From Antarcticimicrobium sp040365005 (lineage in GTDB: Bacteria > Pseudomonadota > Alphaproteobacteria > Rhodobacterales > Rhodobacteraceae): 64,000 nucleotides of DNA. This document shows positions 41,624 to 49,731 of the stretch, one piece after another. The notes under the pieces are model-generated. The model had not been told where the DNA came from and made no database searches. It saw only the letters and a program-made list of their open reading frames with translations. The number at the start of each line of letters is the position of its first letter. Positions within the stretch are counted from its first letter, which is position 1. The stretch covers positions 73,896 to 137,895 of the forward strand of contig NZ_BAABWV010000016.1 of assembly GCF_040365005.1 (NCBI RefSeq), read 5' to 3'. The translations under genes were made by a program, and so were the position numbers.

Positions 41624-42061
41624 ATGAATGCGCGCCCACATCTTTTCCATCTTCTGTTGCACTCTGCCGACCTGTTGGAGGCGGAACTGACCCGACGGTT
41701 GAAACCACTCGGGATCGGACCGCGCCAGGCGCAGGTGATCGACGGGTTGGGACGCATGGGCGAGGTTTCCCAGGCGCGGCTGGCGCGGGCGTTCAACGTG
41801 ACCCAGGCGAGCATGAGCACCATGACCACCCGCCTGATCGCCGGCGGCCATATCGCGCGGCGCCCCGATCCGGAGGACACGCGCGGCAACCTTTTGTCCC
41901 TGACGGACAAGGGACGCGGTCTCCTGTCACAGATCGACGCGGTCTGGCGGGACATCGACAGGTTTGCGGCCGATGCCCTTGGCGCCGATCGGTTCGAGGC
42001 GCTGGCGCATGAGGCCGGGGCGCTGCGCGATGCCCTTGGCGGCAAACGTCCCGGAGATTGA
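41624..42061 (+). CDS. MarR family transcriptional regulator
   Basis: A 145-residue winged-helix repressor. The helix-turn-helix reads EVSQARLARAFNVTQASMSTMTTRL and the wing carries RRPDPEDTRGN, both MarR-typical. N- and C-terminal helices should form the dimer interface. It is divergent from the YHYH protein gene and probably represses both through the palindrome. A ligand cannot be predicted. There is no strong ribosome site, so the leader may be very short. Confidence 0.88.
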   Translation: MNARPHLFHLLLHSADLLEAELTRRLKPLGIGPRQAQVIDGLGRMGEVSQARLARAFNVTQASMSTMTTRLIAGGHIARRPDPEDTRGNLLSLTDKGRGLLSQIDAVWRDIDRFAADALGADRFEALAHEAGALRDALGGKRPGD

Positions 42062-42728
42062 GGTTTGCGGCACCCCGCGCAGCGCCGTTCTTCATGACAG
42101 GCGCGACGGCGCACCAGCCTGAAATCGAAGTCCACCGTTGACCACGCGCCATTGACCCTGCCCGACAGGTCGCCCCCCTTGGGCAGACAGATACCGATCA
42201 TCATTGGTGGCGCGTCCGACACCCGCAGGAACGGTTGCGCTTGGGCGGGGTGACTCCGCCGCCGGTCCTGCGAAGTCAGGCGCAAGCTGGGGCCAAGACG
42301 TCGGGACACTGCCCCGCAAGCCCCAATGCAGAAGGGTCATGACGGACGAATAACGGTAGCGCCGATTGCATCGCGCATGGGAAACCATGCGGGTCAATCG
42401 CGCAGGTCAGACGCACCGCGCCCATGATCCACGTTCGTTTCACGGTCCTCATGCGCCCGCCAGTTGTGCCCTTTCCCGCAGACGGAGACCGGCCACACGC
42501 AGGGCGAAAGTGGGCGCTCATTTTTTGACCGACTGGAAAAAAAGTTGATCGCGAATCGATCACGCGCCCCGTGATTCGTTTGACCTCTGCCGTGCCATTG
42601 GATGATGTCGGGTCAACCGGCGCACAACAAAAGCCGGCCTCCGATCACTCCAGCCGCATCCCCGGATGCGGAGCCAAGCCGCGCGGCCCCGCGTCGCGCG
42701 ACCAATGACTTATCGCAGGGAAAGCCAC
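42062..42728. other. 667-base gap before the BMP operon
   Basis: I find no convincing gene here; open frames on both strands are short and have no recognisable domain. It holds the likely promoter of the BMP operon near its right end, with two overlapping palindromes. The gap is long for this otherwise compact chromosome and could carry a decayed gene or a small RNA. Confidence 0.5.
42546..42575. promoter_or_regulatory. Two overlapping palindromes upstream of the BMP operon
   Basis: First: TGATCG / CGATCA around CGAAT (17 bases). Second, sharing four bases with it: ATCACG / CGTGAT around CGCCC. They lie about 155-180 bases before the first gene. Could be a double operator; the regulator is unknown, though the TGATC..GATCA form is like GntR or LacI sites. 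Confidence 0.4.
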
Positions 42729-43814
42729 ATGACCATCATACGCTCCGTTCTCAAACTGGCTGCGGCGGGTTTCGTCGCCACGGCCCCGTTTTCAGACACG
42801 GCCCTCGCCGAATTCGCGGCCGTGGGTAATCCGAAACCGGCCGTGATCCTCTTTGGCGCCAGCAATGACGGGGGATGGTCGCAGGCCATCGACGAAGCCC
42901 GCCAACGGCTCGAGGACGGCTTGGACATCCGCATCCCGCAGGCCGAGGAGATCCCGGAATCGGCCACCGCCATCCGGCCTGCGGCCGAGTTGTTCATCGA
43001 GCGCGGCGCCAACATCATCCTCGGCTCCGCCTTCGGATACTCGGACACGTTCAAGGAACTGGCCGAGCAATACCCCGACATCGTGTTCATCAACCCGGCC
43101 GGCACGACCAATGCCGCGAACCTGAAAAGCGTCTATGGCCGCACCTACGAGACCCAGTACCTGTGCGGCATGGTCGCCGGCGGCCTGACCAAGTCGAACA
43201 AGATCGGCTTTGTCGCGGCCAACCCCTTTGGCCTGGTGAACTGGACGGTCAACGCCTACCTGATGGGGGCGCGGCAGGTGAACCCGGACGCGCAACTCAG
43301 CGTGGTCTTTACCGGCGCATGGGGCGATCCGGTCAAGGAACGCGCCGCGACAGAGGCCCTGATCGAACAGGGTATCGACGTCGTGGGCCAGCATGTCGAT
43401 ACGCCGGCCCCGCAGATCGTCGCGGCCGAGCACGGCATCTATGGCACCGGGCATCACCGCGACCTGTCGGAGTTCAGCGCGGCAACGCAATGTTCCTCGA
43501 TCTGGACCTGGGACCGGTTCCTGACCCCCGAGTTCGAAAAGATCTCTGCCGGCGCCTTTGAACCCGCCCCCTATGGCGCCTTCCTGTCGATCTCCGACGG
43601 TGCGATCGACGTCGCCTGCTGTGGCGATGCGGTCTCGGAAGAGCTGAAATCCAAGGTCATGGCCGAGCGCGATGCCATCATCGGCGGCAAGCACATCTTT
43701 GCCGGTCCGCTCAAGGACCGCGACGGCACCGAGCGCGTCGCCGCCGGCGAGGTTCTGGGCGATGGCGACCTGTGGGGCATGGACTGGTTCGTCGACGGCG
43801 TCTCGGGCCAATAA
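42729..43814 (+). CDS. BMP family ABC transporter substrate-binding protein
   Basis: A 361-residue periplasmic binding protein of the basic membrane protein/PnrA family. Signal peptide 1-27 (cut after ALA; no lipobox Cys, so soluble, not a lipoprotein). Core motifs VILFGASNDGGWSQAI (about 38-53), RGANIILGSAFGYSD and VFINPAGTTNAAN match the family. Members bind purine nucleosides, xanthine, autoinducer-like compounds or other small ligands; which one is unknown. GGGAAAG precedes the ATG. First gene of an operon with its ATPase, two permeases and three enzymes. Confidence 0.88.
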   Translation: MTIIRSVLKLAAAGFVATAPFSDTALAEFAAVGNPKPAVILFGASNDGGWSQAIDEARQRLEDGLDIRIPQAEEIPESATAIRPAAELFIERGANIILGSAFGYSDTFKELAEQYPDIVFINPAGTTNAANLKSVYGRTYETQYLCGMVAGGLTKSNKIGFVAANPFGLVNWTVNAYLMGARQVNPDAQLSVVFTGAWGDPVKERAATEALIEQGIDVVGQHVDTPAPQIVAAEHGIYGTGHHRDLSEFSAATQCSSIWTWDRFLTPEFEKISAGAFEPAPYGAFLSISDGAIDVACCGDAVSEELKSKVMAERDAIIGGKHIFAGPLKDRDGTERVAAGEVLGDGDLWGMDWFVDGVSGQ

Positions 43815-43882
43815 GCCGAACCGCCCCCATCACGGTGAAAACACGGCCCGCGCATATGGCGCGGGTCGGCAACACAAGGGAA

Positions 43883-45385
43883 ATGGCGCGAAAAATGACC
43901 AACGCCTTACGCCTGAACTCGGTCTCGAAAAGCTTTGGAGGGTTCAAGGCCCTCGACGCGGTCGACTTCTCGGTCGCGGCTGGTGAGGTCCATGCGCTTC
44001 TGGGCGAGAACGGCGCGGGCAAATCCACCCTGATGAACATCGCCTGCGGTCTCTATGCGCCCGACGACGGCCAGATCGAGATGGGCGGCCAACCCGTCAC
44101 GATCGCAGGGGCCCGTGACGCGGCCGCCAAGGGGATCGGCATGGTGCACCAGCATTTCAAGCTGGTCCCGGCCTTTACCGTTCTGGAGAATATCCTGCTG
44201 TTCAATCCCGGCCGTCCTGCCGAGCAGGTGGCGCAGCAGGCGTTGACCCTGGCTCAGAAGATCGGGTTCGACATCGACCTTGGCACCCCGGCCGGCGCAC
44301 TGGGGATCTCGGAACAGCAACGGCTGGAGATCCTCAAGGTGCTGGTCGCCGGTGCCCGGATCGTCATTCTGGATGAACCCACCGCCGTGCTGAGCGAAGA
44401 GGATGGCCAGGCCCTCATGCAGCTCGTGCGGGGGCTTGCAGACACCGGCAGCGCGGTGATCCTCGTCACCCACAAGCTGCACGAAGCGCTGTATCATTCC
44501 GACCGGATCACCGTCATGCGACAGGGCCGCAAGATCGCCGAGGCCCGCCCCGGCGACATGGACCCGGCCCGGCTGACCGAATTGATCGTCGGCGAGCATA
44601 TCGTCGAAGAGCCCGAGCCGTCGCCCCATGTCGGCGGCACGCGGATCCGGCTGGACAAGGTCAGGATGCGCGGGGACCGGGGCCGCAAGGGGCTGGTCGA
44701 CGTCAGCTTCGAGGTCAAGGACGGAGAGATCTACGGCATCGCCGGGGTGTCCGGCAACGGCCAGACCGAGCTGGCCGAGATCCTGATGGGATTGGGCCGC
44801 CCCGATGCGGGCACGATCGAGATCGCGGGTCATGGCGATGTGACCCACGCGGGCCCCGCGCACCGGCGCCGGAACGGCCTGGCCTGCATTCCGGTCGATC
44901 GCTATCGCCACGGGCTGGCGGGCGGCATCACGGTCGCCGACAATTACGCCATCAACGGCGCCCTCGCGGGGCGCTATGGCAACTGGCTTTGGTTCAACCG
45001 GCGCAGGGCGCGAAGCGAGGCCCGCGACGCGATCAGGACCTTTGACGTTCAAGGCGTGCGCAACCTTGGCCAGAAGGCCGCGCTGTTGTCCGGCGGCAAT
45101 GCGCAGAAACTGGTGATCGCGCGCGAGTTCGAGGGCCAGCCAGACGTGGTCCTCGCGCACAGCCCCTCGCGCGGGCTGGATGTCCGCGCCGGCGCGGCGG
45201 TGCATGACCGGCTGCGCGCCGCCCGCGACAGGGGCGCGGCGGTAATCCTGATCAGCGAGGACCTGGACGAGGTCATGCTGCTGTCGGACCGGATCGGCGT
45301 TCTGGCCGGCGGTCGGCTCAGCGCCGAGTTCAAGGCCCCCGCCAACAGGCCCGAGATCGGCGCCGCCATGGTGTCGCATGAGTAA
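43883..45385 (+). CDS. ABC transporter ATP-binding protein, double NBD (NupA/RbsA-type)
   Basis: A 500-residue ATPase with two fused nucleotide-binding domains. The first has an intact Walker A (GENGAGKST) and Walker B VILDEPTAVLSE; the second has the degenerate GVSGNGQTE loop typical of this family and an LSGGNAQKLVIAREF signature. It powers uptake by the BMP transporter. The start is uncertain: an ATG at MARK is used, but MTN four codons later (43895) is equally possible. Its end overlaps the first permease gene by 8 bases. Confidence 0.9.
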   Translation: MARKMTNALRLNSVSKSFGGFKALDAVDFSVAAGEVHALLGENGAGKSTLMNIACGLYAPDDGQIEMGGQPVTIAGARDAAAKGIGMVHQHFKLVPAFTVLENILLFNPGRPAEQVAQQALTLAQKIGFDIDLGTPAGALGISEQQRLEILKVLVAGARIVILDEPTAVLSEEDGQALMQLVRGLADTGSAVILVTHKLHEALYHSDRITVMRQGRKIAEARPGDMDPARLTELIVGEHIVEEPEPSPHVGGTRIRLDKVRMRGDRGRKGLVDVSFEVKDGEIYGIAGVSGNGQTELAEILMGLGRPDAGTIEIAGHGDVTHAGPAHRRRNGLACIPVDRYRHGLAGGITVADNYAINGALAGRYGNWLWFNRRRARSEARDAIRTFDVQGVRNLGQKAALLSGGNAQKLVIAREFEGQPDVVLAHSPSRGLDVRAGAAVHDRLRAARDRGAAVILISEDLDEVMLLSDRIGVLAGGRLSAEFKAPANRPEIGAAMVSHE

Positions 45386-46508
45386 TCCCGACATGACCCA
45401 AACCATCCTGCCCCCCGGGGCCGCCAATCCGGCACCGCGCAATCGGCTGCGTCTGGTCCCGATTCTGGAGCCGCGCCAAAGCGTTCCGGACCGCCTGCGG
45501 CTGACGATTTACGTGGCGAGCCTTCTGCTGGCGACGCTGATCTCGGTCGCGCTGCTTGCCGGGGCGGGCGTCCCACCCGGCGACCTGGCCAAGGAAATCG
45601 CCACCACCGTGTTTTCCAGCCCGCGCGCCCTGGGATCGGTGCTGGCGCTGACCGCCCCGCTGGTCGTGGCGGGGCTGGCGACCGCGATCGCCTTTCGCGC
45701 CAACTTCTGGAACATCGGCCTCGAGGGCCAGATGATCCTGGGCGCGGTCCTGTCCTCTTACGTGGCGATCCACGACATCGGCCCCGAGTTTGCCCGGTTG
45801 CCCCTGATGGCGGCGGCGGCGGCGCTGGGGGGCATGATCTGGATCGCTTGCCCTGGCTGGCTGAAACTCAAGCTGGGCGTGAACGAGGTGATCACCACGC
45901 TCTTGCTGAACTATGTCGCCTTCAATCTGCTGCTGCATCTCCTCTATGGGCCGTGGAAGGACCCGGTCAGTTCCTTTCCCTATACCGAGCAATACGAAGC
46001 CTTCGAAAAACTTCCGCTTCTTGGCTGGATGACCCTGACCTGGGCGCTGCCGCTGGCCGGGATTCTCGCGCTTGCGTTGTGGTGGGTCTATTCGTTTTCG
46101 CGGCTGGGCTTCCTGATCGACCTGATGCGGTCGAATGCCACCATGGCGCGGGCGGTCGGGGTGCCGGTGCTGGGCCTTTCGGTGGCCTCGATCCTCGCCT
46201 CCGGCGCGGTGGGCGGCCTGACCGGGTTCGCGATCTCTTCCGGGATTGAGGGGCGGATGACCCAGGATTTCTTCGTCGGCTACCTGTTCTCGGGTGTGCT
46301 AATCGCCTTTCTGGGGCGCAACCATCCGCTGGGGGTCATTGTCGTCGCCTTCTTCATGGCGGTGCTGATGCAGCTGGGCCAGAGCCTCCAGGTCTTTTTC
46401 GGAGTGCCCTCGGCGCTGGTTCAACTGGTGCAGGCGGTCTTCATCATCTGCGTCGCGGCCTCGGAATTCTTTCTCACCTATCGCATGAACTGGCGGAGCG
46501 CGGCATGA
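45378..46508 (+). CDS. ABC transporter permease (BPD_transp_2), first subunit
   Basis: A 376-residue membrane protein with about 9-10 hydrophobic segments after a polar N-terminus. The pattern ANFWNIGLEGQMILGAVLSS is the hallmark of nucleoside/sugar-type permeases (NupB/RbsC family). It overlaps the ATPase gene by 8 bases and the second permease by 4, so the trio is translationally coupled. It forms the channel with the second permease. Confidence 0.9.
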   Translation: MSNPDMTQTILPPGAANPAPRNRLRLVPILEPRQSVPDRLRLTIYVASLLLATLISVALLAGAGVPPGDLAKEIATTVFSSPRALGSVLALTAPLVVAGLATAIAFRANFWNIGLEGQMILGAVLSSYVAIHDIGPEFARLPLMAAAAALGGMIWIACPGWLKLKLGVNEVITTLLLNYVAFNLLLHLLYGPWKDPVSSFPYTEQYEAFEKLPLLGWMTLTWALPLAGILALALWWVYSFSRLGFLIDLMRSNATMARAVGVPVLGLSVASILASGAVGGLTGFAISSGIEGRMTQDFFVGYLFSGVLIAFLGRNHPLGVIVVAFFMAVLMQLGQSLQVFFGVPSALVQLVQAVFIICVAASEFFLTYRMNWRSAA

Positions 46509-47395
46509 GCGACTTTCTGGTCAACTGGCTGATCAACATCCCCAGCTTTGCCGCGCCCTTCGCGATCGCGGCGCTGGGGCTGATCATCACCGAACGCGCC
46601 GGCGTTCTGAACCTGGCCGCCGAGGGGCTGATGCTGGCCGGCGCGCTGGCCGGTGTCGGGCTGATGATCAACGGCGCCCCCCCAATGGTGGCGCTGGGCG
46701 GCGCGGCGATGGCGGGCATGGCGATGGGGCTGGTCTTTGCGATCATGACCGCCGGACTCCGGATCAACCACGTGATCTCGGGCCTTGCGCTGGTGTTTTT
46801 CGCCGAGGCGCTGACCAGTTACATCGCCTCGGCCGAACGCTGGACCAACAAGGCGATCCAGGGGCTCGAGCCGGTGTTCCTGGGGCAGGACGTGATCGTT
46901 TACGCCACCCCCGTGCTGTGCCTGCTGACGGTCTGGATGCTGAACCGGACCCGCTTTGGCCTGACCCTGCGCGCGGTGGGCGAGAACCCCGGCGCGGCGG
47001 ATGCCGCCGGGATCGACGTCACCGCCACCCGCTTCGCCGCGATCCTGATCGGCGCGGCACTGATCGGGCTGGCAGGGGGGTACCTGACGGTGGCGGTGTC
47101 GCGGATCTGGGTCGACAGCGTGATCGGCGGCCGTGGCTGGATCGCCATCGCGCTTGTGATCTTTGCCCGCTGGCATCCCTGGCGCGCCCTGTTCGGCGCG
47201 GTCCTGTTCGGCTGCATCGAGGCGCTGATCCCCCGGATCGCCGCCGCCGGCGTGGATGTGCCCCGCTACTTCCTGCAGATGACTCCCTATCTTGCGACGC
47301 TGGCCGTCATGATCTGGGCCGCCGCCCGGGGCAAGGACCGCTGGTCGCAACCTGCCGCCCTTGGACATCACCACATTCGCGAGGAGCGGGGCTGA
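46505..47395 (+). CDS. ABC transporter permease (BPD_transp_2), second subunit
   Basis: A 296-residue membrane protein with about 8 hydrophobic segments and the matching ERAGVLNLAAEGLMLAGA motif. It pairs with the preceding permease in the usual NupB/NupC order. The start overlaps the upstream stop (ATGA). After it come 43 bases with a ribosome site for the dioxygenase. Confidence 0.9.
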   Translation: MSDFLVNWLINIPSFAAPFAIAALGLIITERAGVLNLAAEGLMLAGALAGVGLMINGAPPMVALGGAAMAGMAMGLVFAIMTAGLRINHVISGLALVFFAEALTSYIASAERWTNKAIQGLEPVFLGQDVIVYATPVLCLLTVWMLNRTRFGLTLRAVGENPGAADAAGIDVTATRFAAILIGAALIGLAGGYLTVAVSRIWVDSVIGGRGWIAIALVIFARWHPWRALFGAVLFGCIEALIPRIAAAGVDVPRYFLQMTPYLATLAVMIWAAARGKDRWSQPAALGHHHIREERG

Positions 47396-47438
47396 TCCCC
47401 CGCCCTCCATTCAACCATCACGGAGAAGGACAAAGCAC

Positions 47439-48425
47439 ATGATCATTTACGAACCCCCGCACGCGGCGACGGAAATCCCGCTGATCGACCTGACCGACAG
47501 CTTTTCGGACGACTTTGAAAAGCGCAAGGCGGTGGCCTGGGAGATCCACAAGGCCTGCGTCGATACCGGGTTCTTCTATATCAAGAACCACGGCATCCCG
47601 CAGGAGGTGATGGACGCGCAACTGGAACTGGCCGCCGCGTTCTTCGACCTGCCGCTGGAAGAGAAGATGAAGCTGGATTCCGTCAAGCAGCACTCGACCC
47701 GCGGATATGAGCCGATGGCGGCGCAGACGCTGGACGAGGGCTCGCCGCCCGACCTGAAGGAAGGCTTCATGTCCTCGGTCGAGGCCGGCCCCGATCACCG
47801 CTATACCAAGCTCGAGGTGCCCGGCACCGGCGCGAACCAATGGCCCGAGAGCTTTCCCGAGTTCCGCGAGAAATACGAGGCCTATGTCGAACAGGTGCTG
47901 ACGCTTGGCCGTCACTTGGCCCGCCTCGTGGCGCTGTCGCTGGAACTGCCCGAGGATTATTTCGACAAGGCGCTGGAGGAACCGCTGCACTACTGCCGCA
48001 TCCTCAAGTACCCGCCGATGCCCAAGGACGCGGCCGCGAACCAGCTTGGCGCCGGCGCCCATACCGACTGGGGTCTGCTGACGCTGCTGCTGCAGGACGA
48101 GATCGGCGGGCTGGAAGTGCGCAACGCCGACGGCGAGTGGATCGCGGCGCCGCCGATCCCGGGCGCCTATATCATCAACCTCGGAGAGATGCTGCCGGTC
48201 ATCACCAACGACCGCTACAAGGCGACCTACCACCGGGTGCTGAACAACAAGACCGACAAGACCCGCTATTCCTGCCCGACGTTCTGCGACCCGGAGTATT
48301 TCTACAAGGTGGAATGCGCCCCCACGATCCTGGAACACGACGGCTTTGCCAAGTACCCGGCGATGACGGCGGGCGAGCATCTGCGCGCCCAGTTCGAAAA
48401 GACCTTTGGCATCGCCGCCAAGTAA
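47439..48425 (+). CDS. 2-oxoglutarate/Fe(II) dioxygenase, isopenicillin N synthase family
   Basis: A 328-residue non-heme iron enzyme with DIOX_N and 2OG-FeII_Oxy domains. The facial triad is His208, Asp210 (AHTDWG) and His265 (YHRVLN); Arg276 and Ser278 (TRYSCP) form the RxS pair that binds 2-oxoglutarate, so this is a 2OG enzyme, not IPNS itself. Substrate unknown. The same fold includes thymine hydroxylase and ethylene-forming enzyme, so hydroxylation or dealkylation of a nitrogenous compound is plausible. AGAAGGAC precedes the ATG; it follows the transporter genes. Confidence 0.88.
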   Translation: MIIYEPPHAATEIPLIDLTDSFSDDFEKRKAVAWEIHKACVDTGFFYIKNHGIPQEVMDAQLELAAAFFDLPLEEKMKLDSVKQHSTRGYEPMAAQTLDEGSPPDLKEGFMSSVEAGPDHRYTKLEVPGTGANQWPESFPEFREKYEAYVEQVLTLGRHLARLVALSLELPEDYFDKALEEPLHYCRILKYPPMPKDAAANQLGAGAHTDWGLLTLLLQDEIGGLEVRNADGEWIAAPPIPGAYIINLGEMLPVITNDRYKATYHRVLNNKTDKTRYSCPTFCDPEYFYKVECAPTILEHDGFAKYPAMTAGEHLRAQFEKTFGIAAK

Positions 48426-48445
48426 CCCCGAGCAAGGACAAACCC

Positions 48446-48835
48446 ATGAACCTCCTGATGCAGGTCAGCCTGTTTTCCGAGAACTTCATCACGCTGTCGG
48501 AATTCTACCGCGACTGTTTCGACCTGACCGAAAACGAAAGCCTCCGTTCGGATGTCTTCCGGGGCTACATGTCCGGGGAGTGCATGGTGGGCTTCAGCGC
48601 CCCGGCGGCCTACGGGATGCTGGGGCTGGAGCCGCGCAAACCCGGCGAGGGCGACCAGACCGCCTTTACCTTCAAATGCGAGAGCAAGGCGGCGCTCGAC
48701 GCGATCGTCGAAAAGGCCAAGGGGCTGGGCGCCACGATGGTTCAGGAACAGTTCATGACCTATTACAACTGGTACATGGCCGTCCTGCGCGATCCGGACG
48801 GGAACGCCATCCGGCTGGCCTGTACCGACGTGTGA
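48446..48835 (+). CDS. VOC (glyoxalase/bleomycin resistance) family protein without His
   Basis: A 129-residue vicinal-oxygen-chelate protein; the C-terminal motif LRDPDGNAIRLA is characteristic. The sequence contains no histidine at all, so the usual His/Glu metal site cannot form in full. It may bind rather than convert its ligand, or use other ligands. It lies 20 bases after the dioxygenase and 55 before the cysteine hydrolase, inside the operon. Start chosen at ATG after AAGGACAAACCC. Confidence 0.8.
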   Translation: MNLLMQVSLFSENFITLSEFYRDCFDLTENESLRSDVFRGYMSGECMVGFSAPAAYGMLGLEPRKPGEGDQTAFTFKCESKAALDAIVEKAKGLGATMVQEQFMTYYNWYMAVLRDPDGNAIRLACTDV

Positions 48836-48890
48836 CGCGGTTTCGGGGCGGGCCGGCGGCCTGCCCCATTCCCCAAAAAGGAACCACCAG

Positions 48891-49577
48891 ATGAAAGCGC
48901 TCGTCTACGGGGCCGAACAGGACATCCCCGATGATGTCTTTCGCGACTGGGTGTCGTTGCCCGATACGGCGGTGATTTCCATCGACATGCACGAGGGGCA
49001 TCTGTCGACCGATCCGATGTGCCCCTGCCCCGCCCCACGCGGGCGCGAGATCATCGAACCGGTCAACCGGTTCCACCGCGCCGCCCGCGCGCTGGGCGTT
49101 CCCGTCATCCATGTCCGGTCCGTCCTGCGCAAGACCGGCGAGGATGACCTCAAGGGCGCCCATCCGGCGGCCTGGCGCACGCTTTTTCCGCTGACGGTGG
49201 GCGAAATTCCCGGCATCGACCAACACGCCATTCAAGGCACCAAATGGAACGATTTCTCGACCGAGGTGCACGACGGCGATCTGATCGTCGAGACCAAGCG
49301 GCGGCTGTCGCCCTTCTATCCCACCGATCTGGATTTCCTGCTCCGCTCAATGGAGATCAAGCGGGTGGTCCTGAACGGCGGCATGAGTGATTGCTGCGTT
49401 CTGAACGCCAGTTTCGACGCCTCGAACCTGGGCTATCGCGTCTGCGTCGCAGCCGATCTGGTGCGCGGCACCAACCCGGAGATGGAAGACGCGGCCCTGA
49501 AAATGATCTCGCTGCACACTGGTGTCGTGATGATGTCGGACGAGGTCGTGTCGGTCTGGAAATCCGGCCGCGCCTGA
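48891..49577 (+). CDS. Cysteine hydrolase (isochorismatase-like amidohydrolase)
   Basis: A 228-residue hydrolase of the isochorismatase-fold family. The catalytic triad is visible: Asp32 (ISIDMHEGHL), Lys136 (VETKRRLS) and Cys169 (MSDCCVLNA). Relatives hydrolyse N-carbamoyl compounds, ureidoacrylate, biuret or maleamate, so an amide or ureide bond is the expected target. It is the last gene of the operon; a hairpin follows. AAAAAGGAACCACC before the ATG is a good ribosome site. Confidence 0.87.
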   Translation: MKALVYGAEQDIPDDVFRDWVSLPDTAVISIDMHEGHLSTDPMCPCPAPRGREIIEPVNRFHRAARALGVPVIHVRSVLRKTGEDDLKGAHPAAWRTLFPLTVGEIPGIDQHAIQGTKWNDFSTEVHDGDLIVETKRRLSPFYPTDLDFLLRSMEIKRVVLNGGMSDCCVLNASFDASNLGYRVCVAADLVRGTNPEMEDAALKMISLHTGVVMMSDEVVSVWKSGRA

Positions 49578-49603
49578 GCCCCACACCGCCCCGCAGAAAA
49601 GAA

Positions 49604-49624
49604 AAAGGCGCCAGTGGCGCCTTT
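49604..49624 (+). terminator. Terminator after the BMP operon
   Basis: Perfect 9-bp stem AAAGGCGCC / GGCGCCTTT with AGT loop; A-rich before and T after, so it can work in both directions. Confidence 0.75.
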
Positions 49625-49647
49625 CCCGATCACTCTTGTCCTGTCCC

Positions 49648-49728
49648 CCGGACGGTTTCCGAGACGGCACGCCCCGGGGCTCCGCCCGTTCGGCCCTGAA
49701 ACCGTCCACCGGACGGTTTCCGAGACGG
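49648..49728. repeat. Two exact copies of a 20-base repeat
   Basis: CCGGACGGTTTCCGAGACGG occurs twice, 61 bases apart, between the convergent cysteine hydrolase and acyl-CoA ligase genes. The second copy forms a 10-bp hairpin with GAAACCGTCC at 49698-49707, loop ACC. Confidence 0.75.
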
Positions 49729-49731
49729 GCC

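Noticed and set aside
41602..42309. Minus-strand frame antisense to marR
   Set aside because: No domain features; the MarR helix-turn-helix on the plus strand is clear.
42540..42728. Riboswitch (purine-type) upstream of the BMP operon
   Set aside because: The palindromes are short and do not form the three-way junction or conserved loops of a purine riboswitch.
40172..49731. Genomic island inserted at tRNA-Gly
   Set aside because: The region is accessory-like, but no integrase, no repeat of the tRNA 3' end and no clear base-composition shift are visible.
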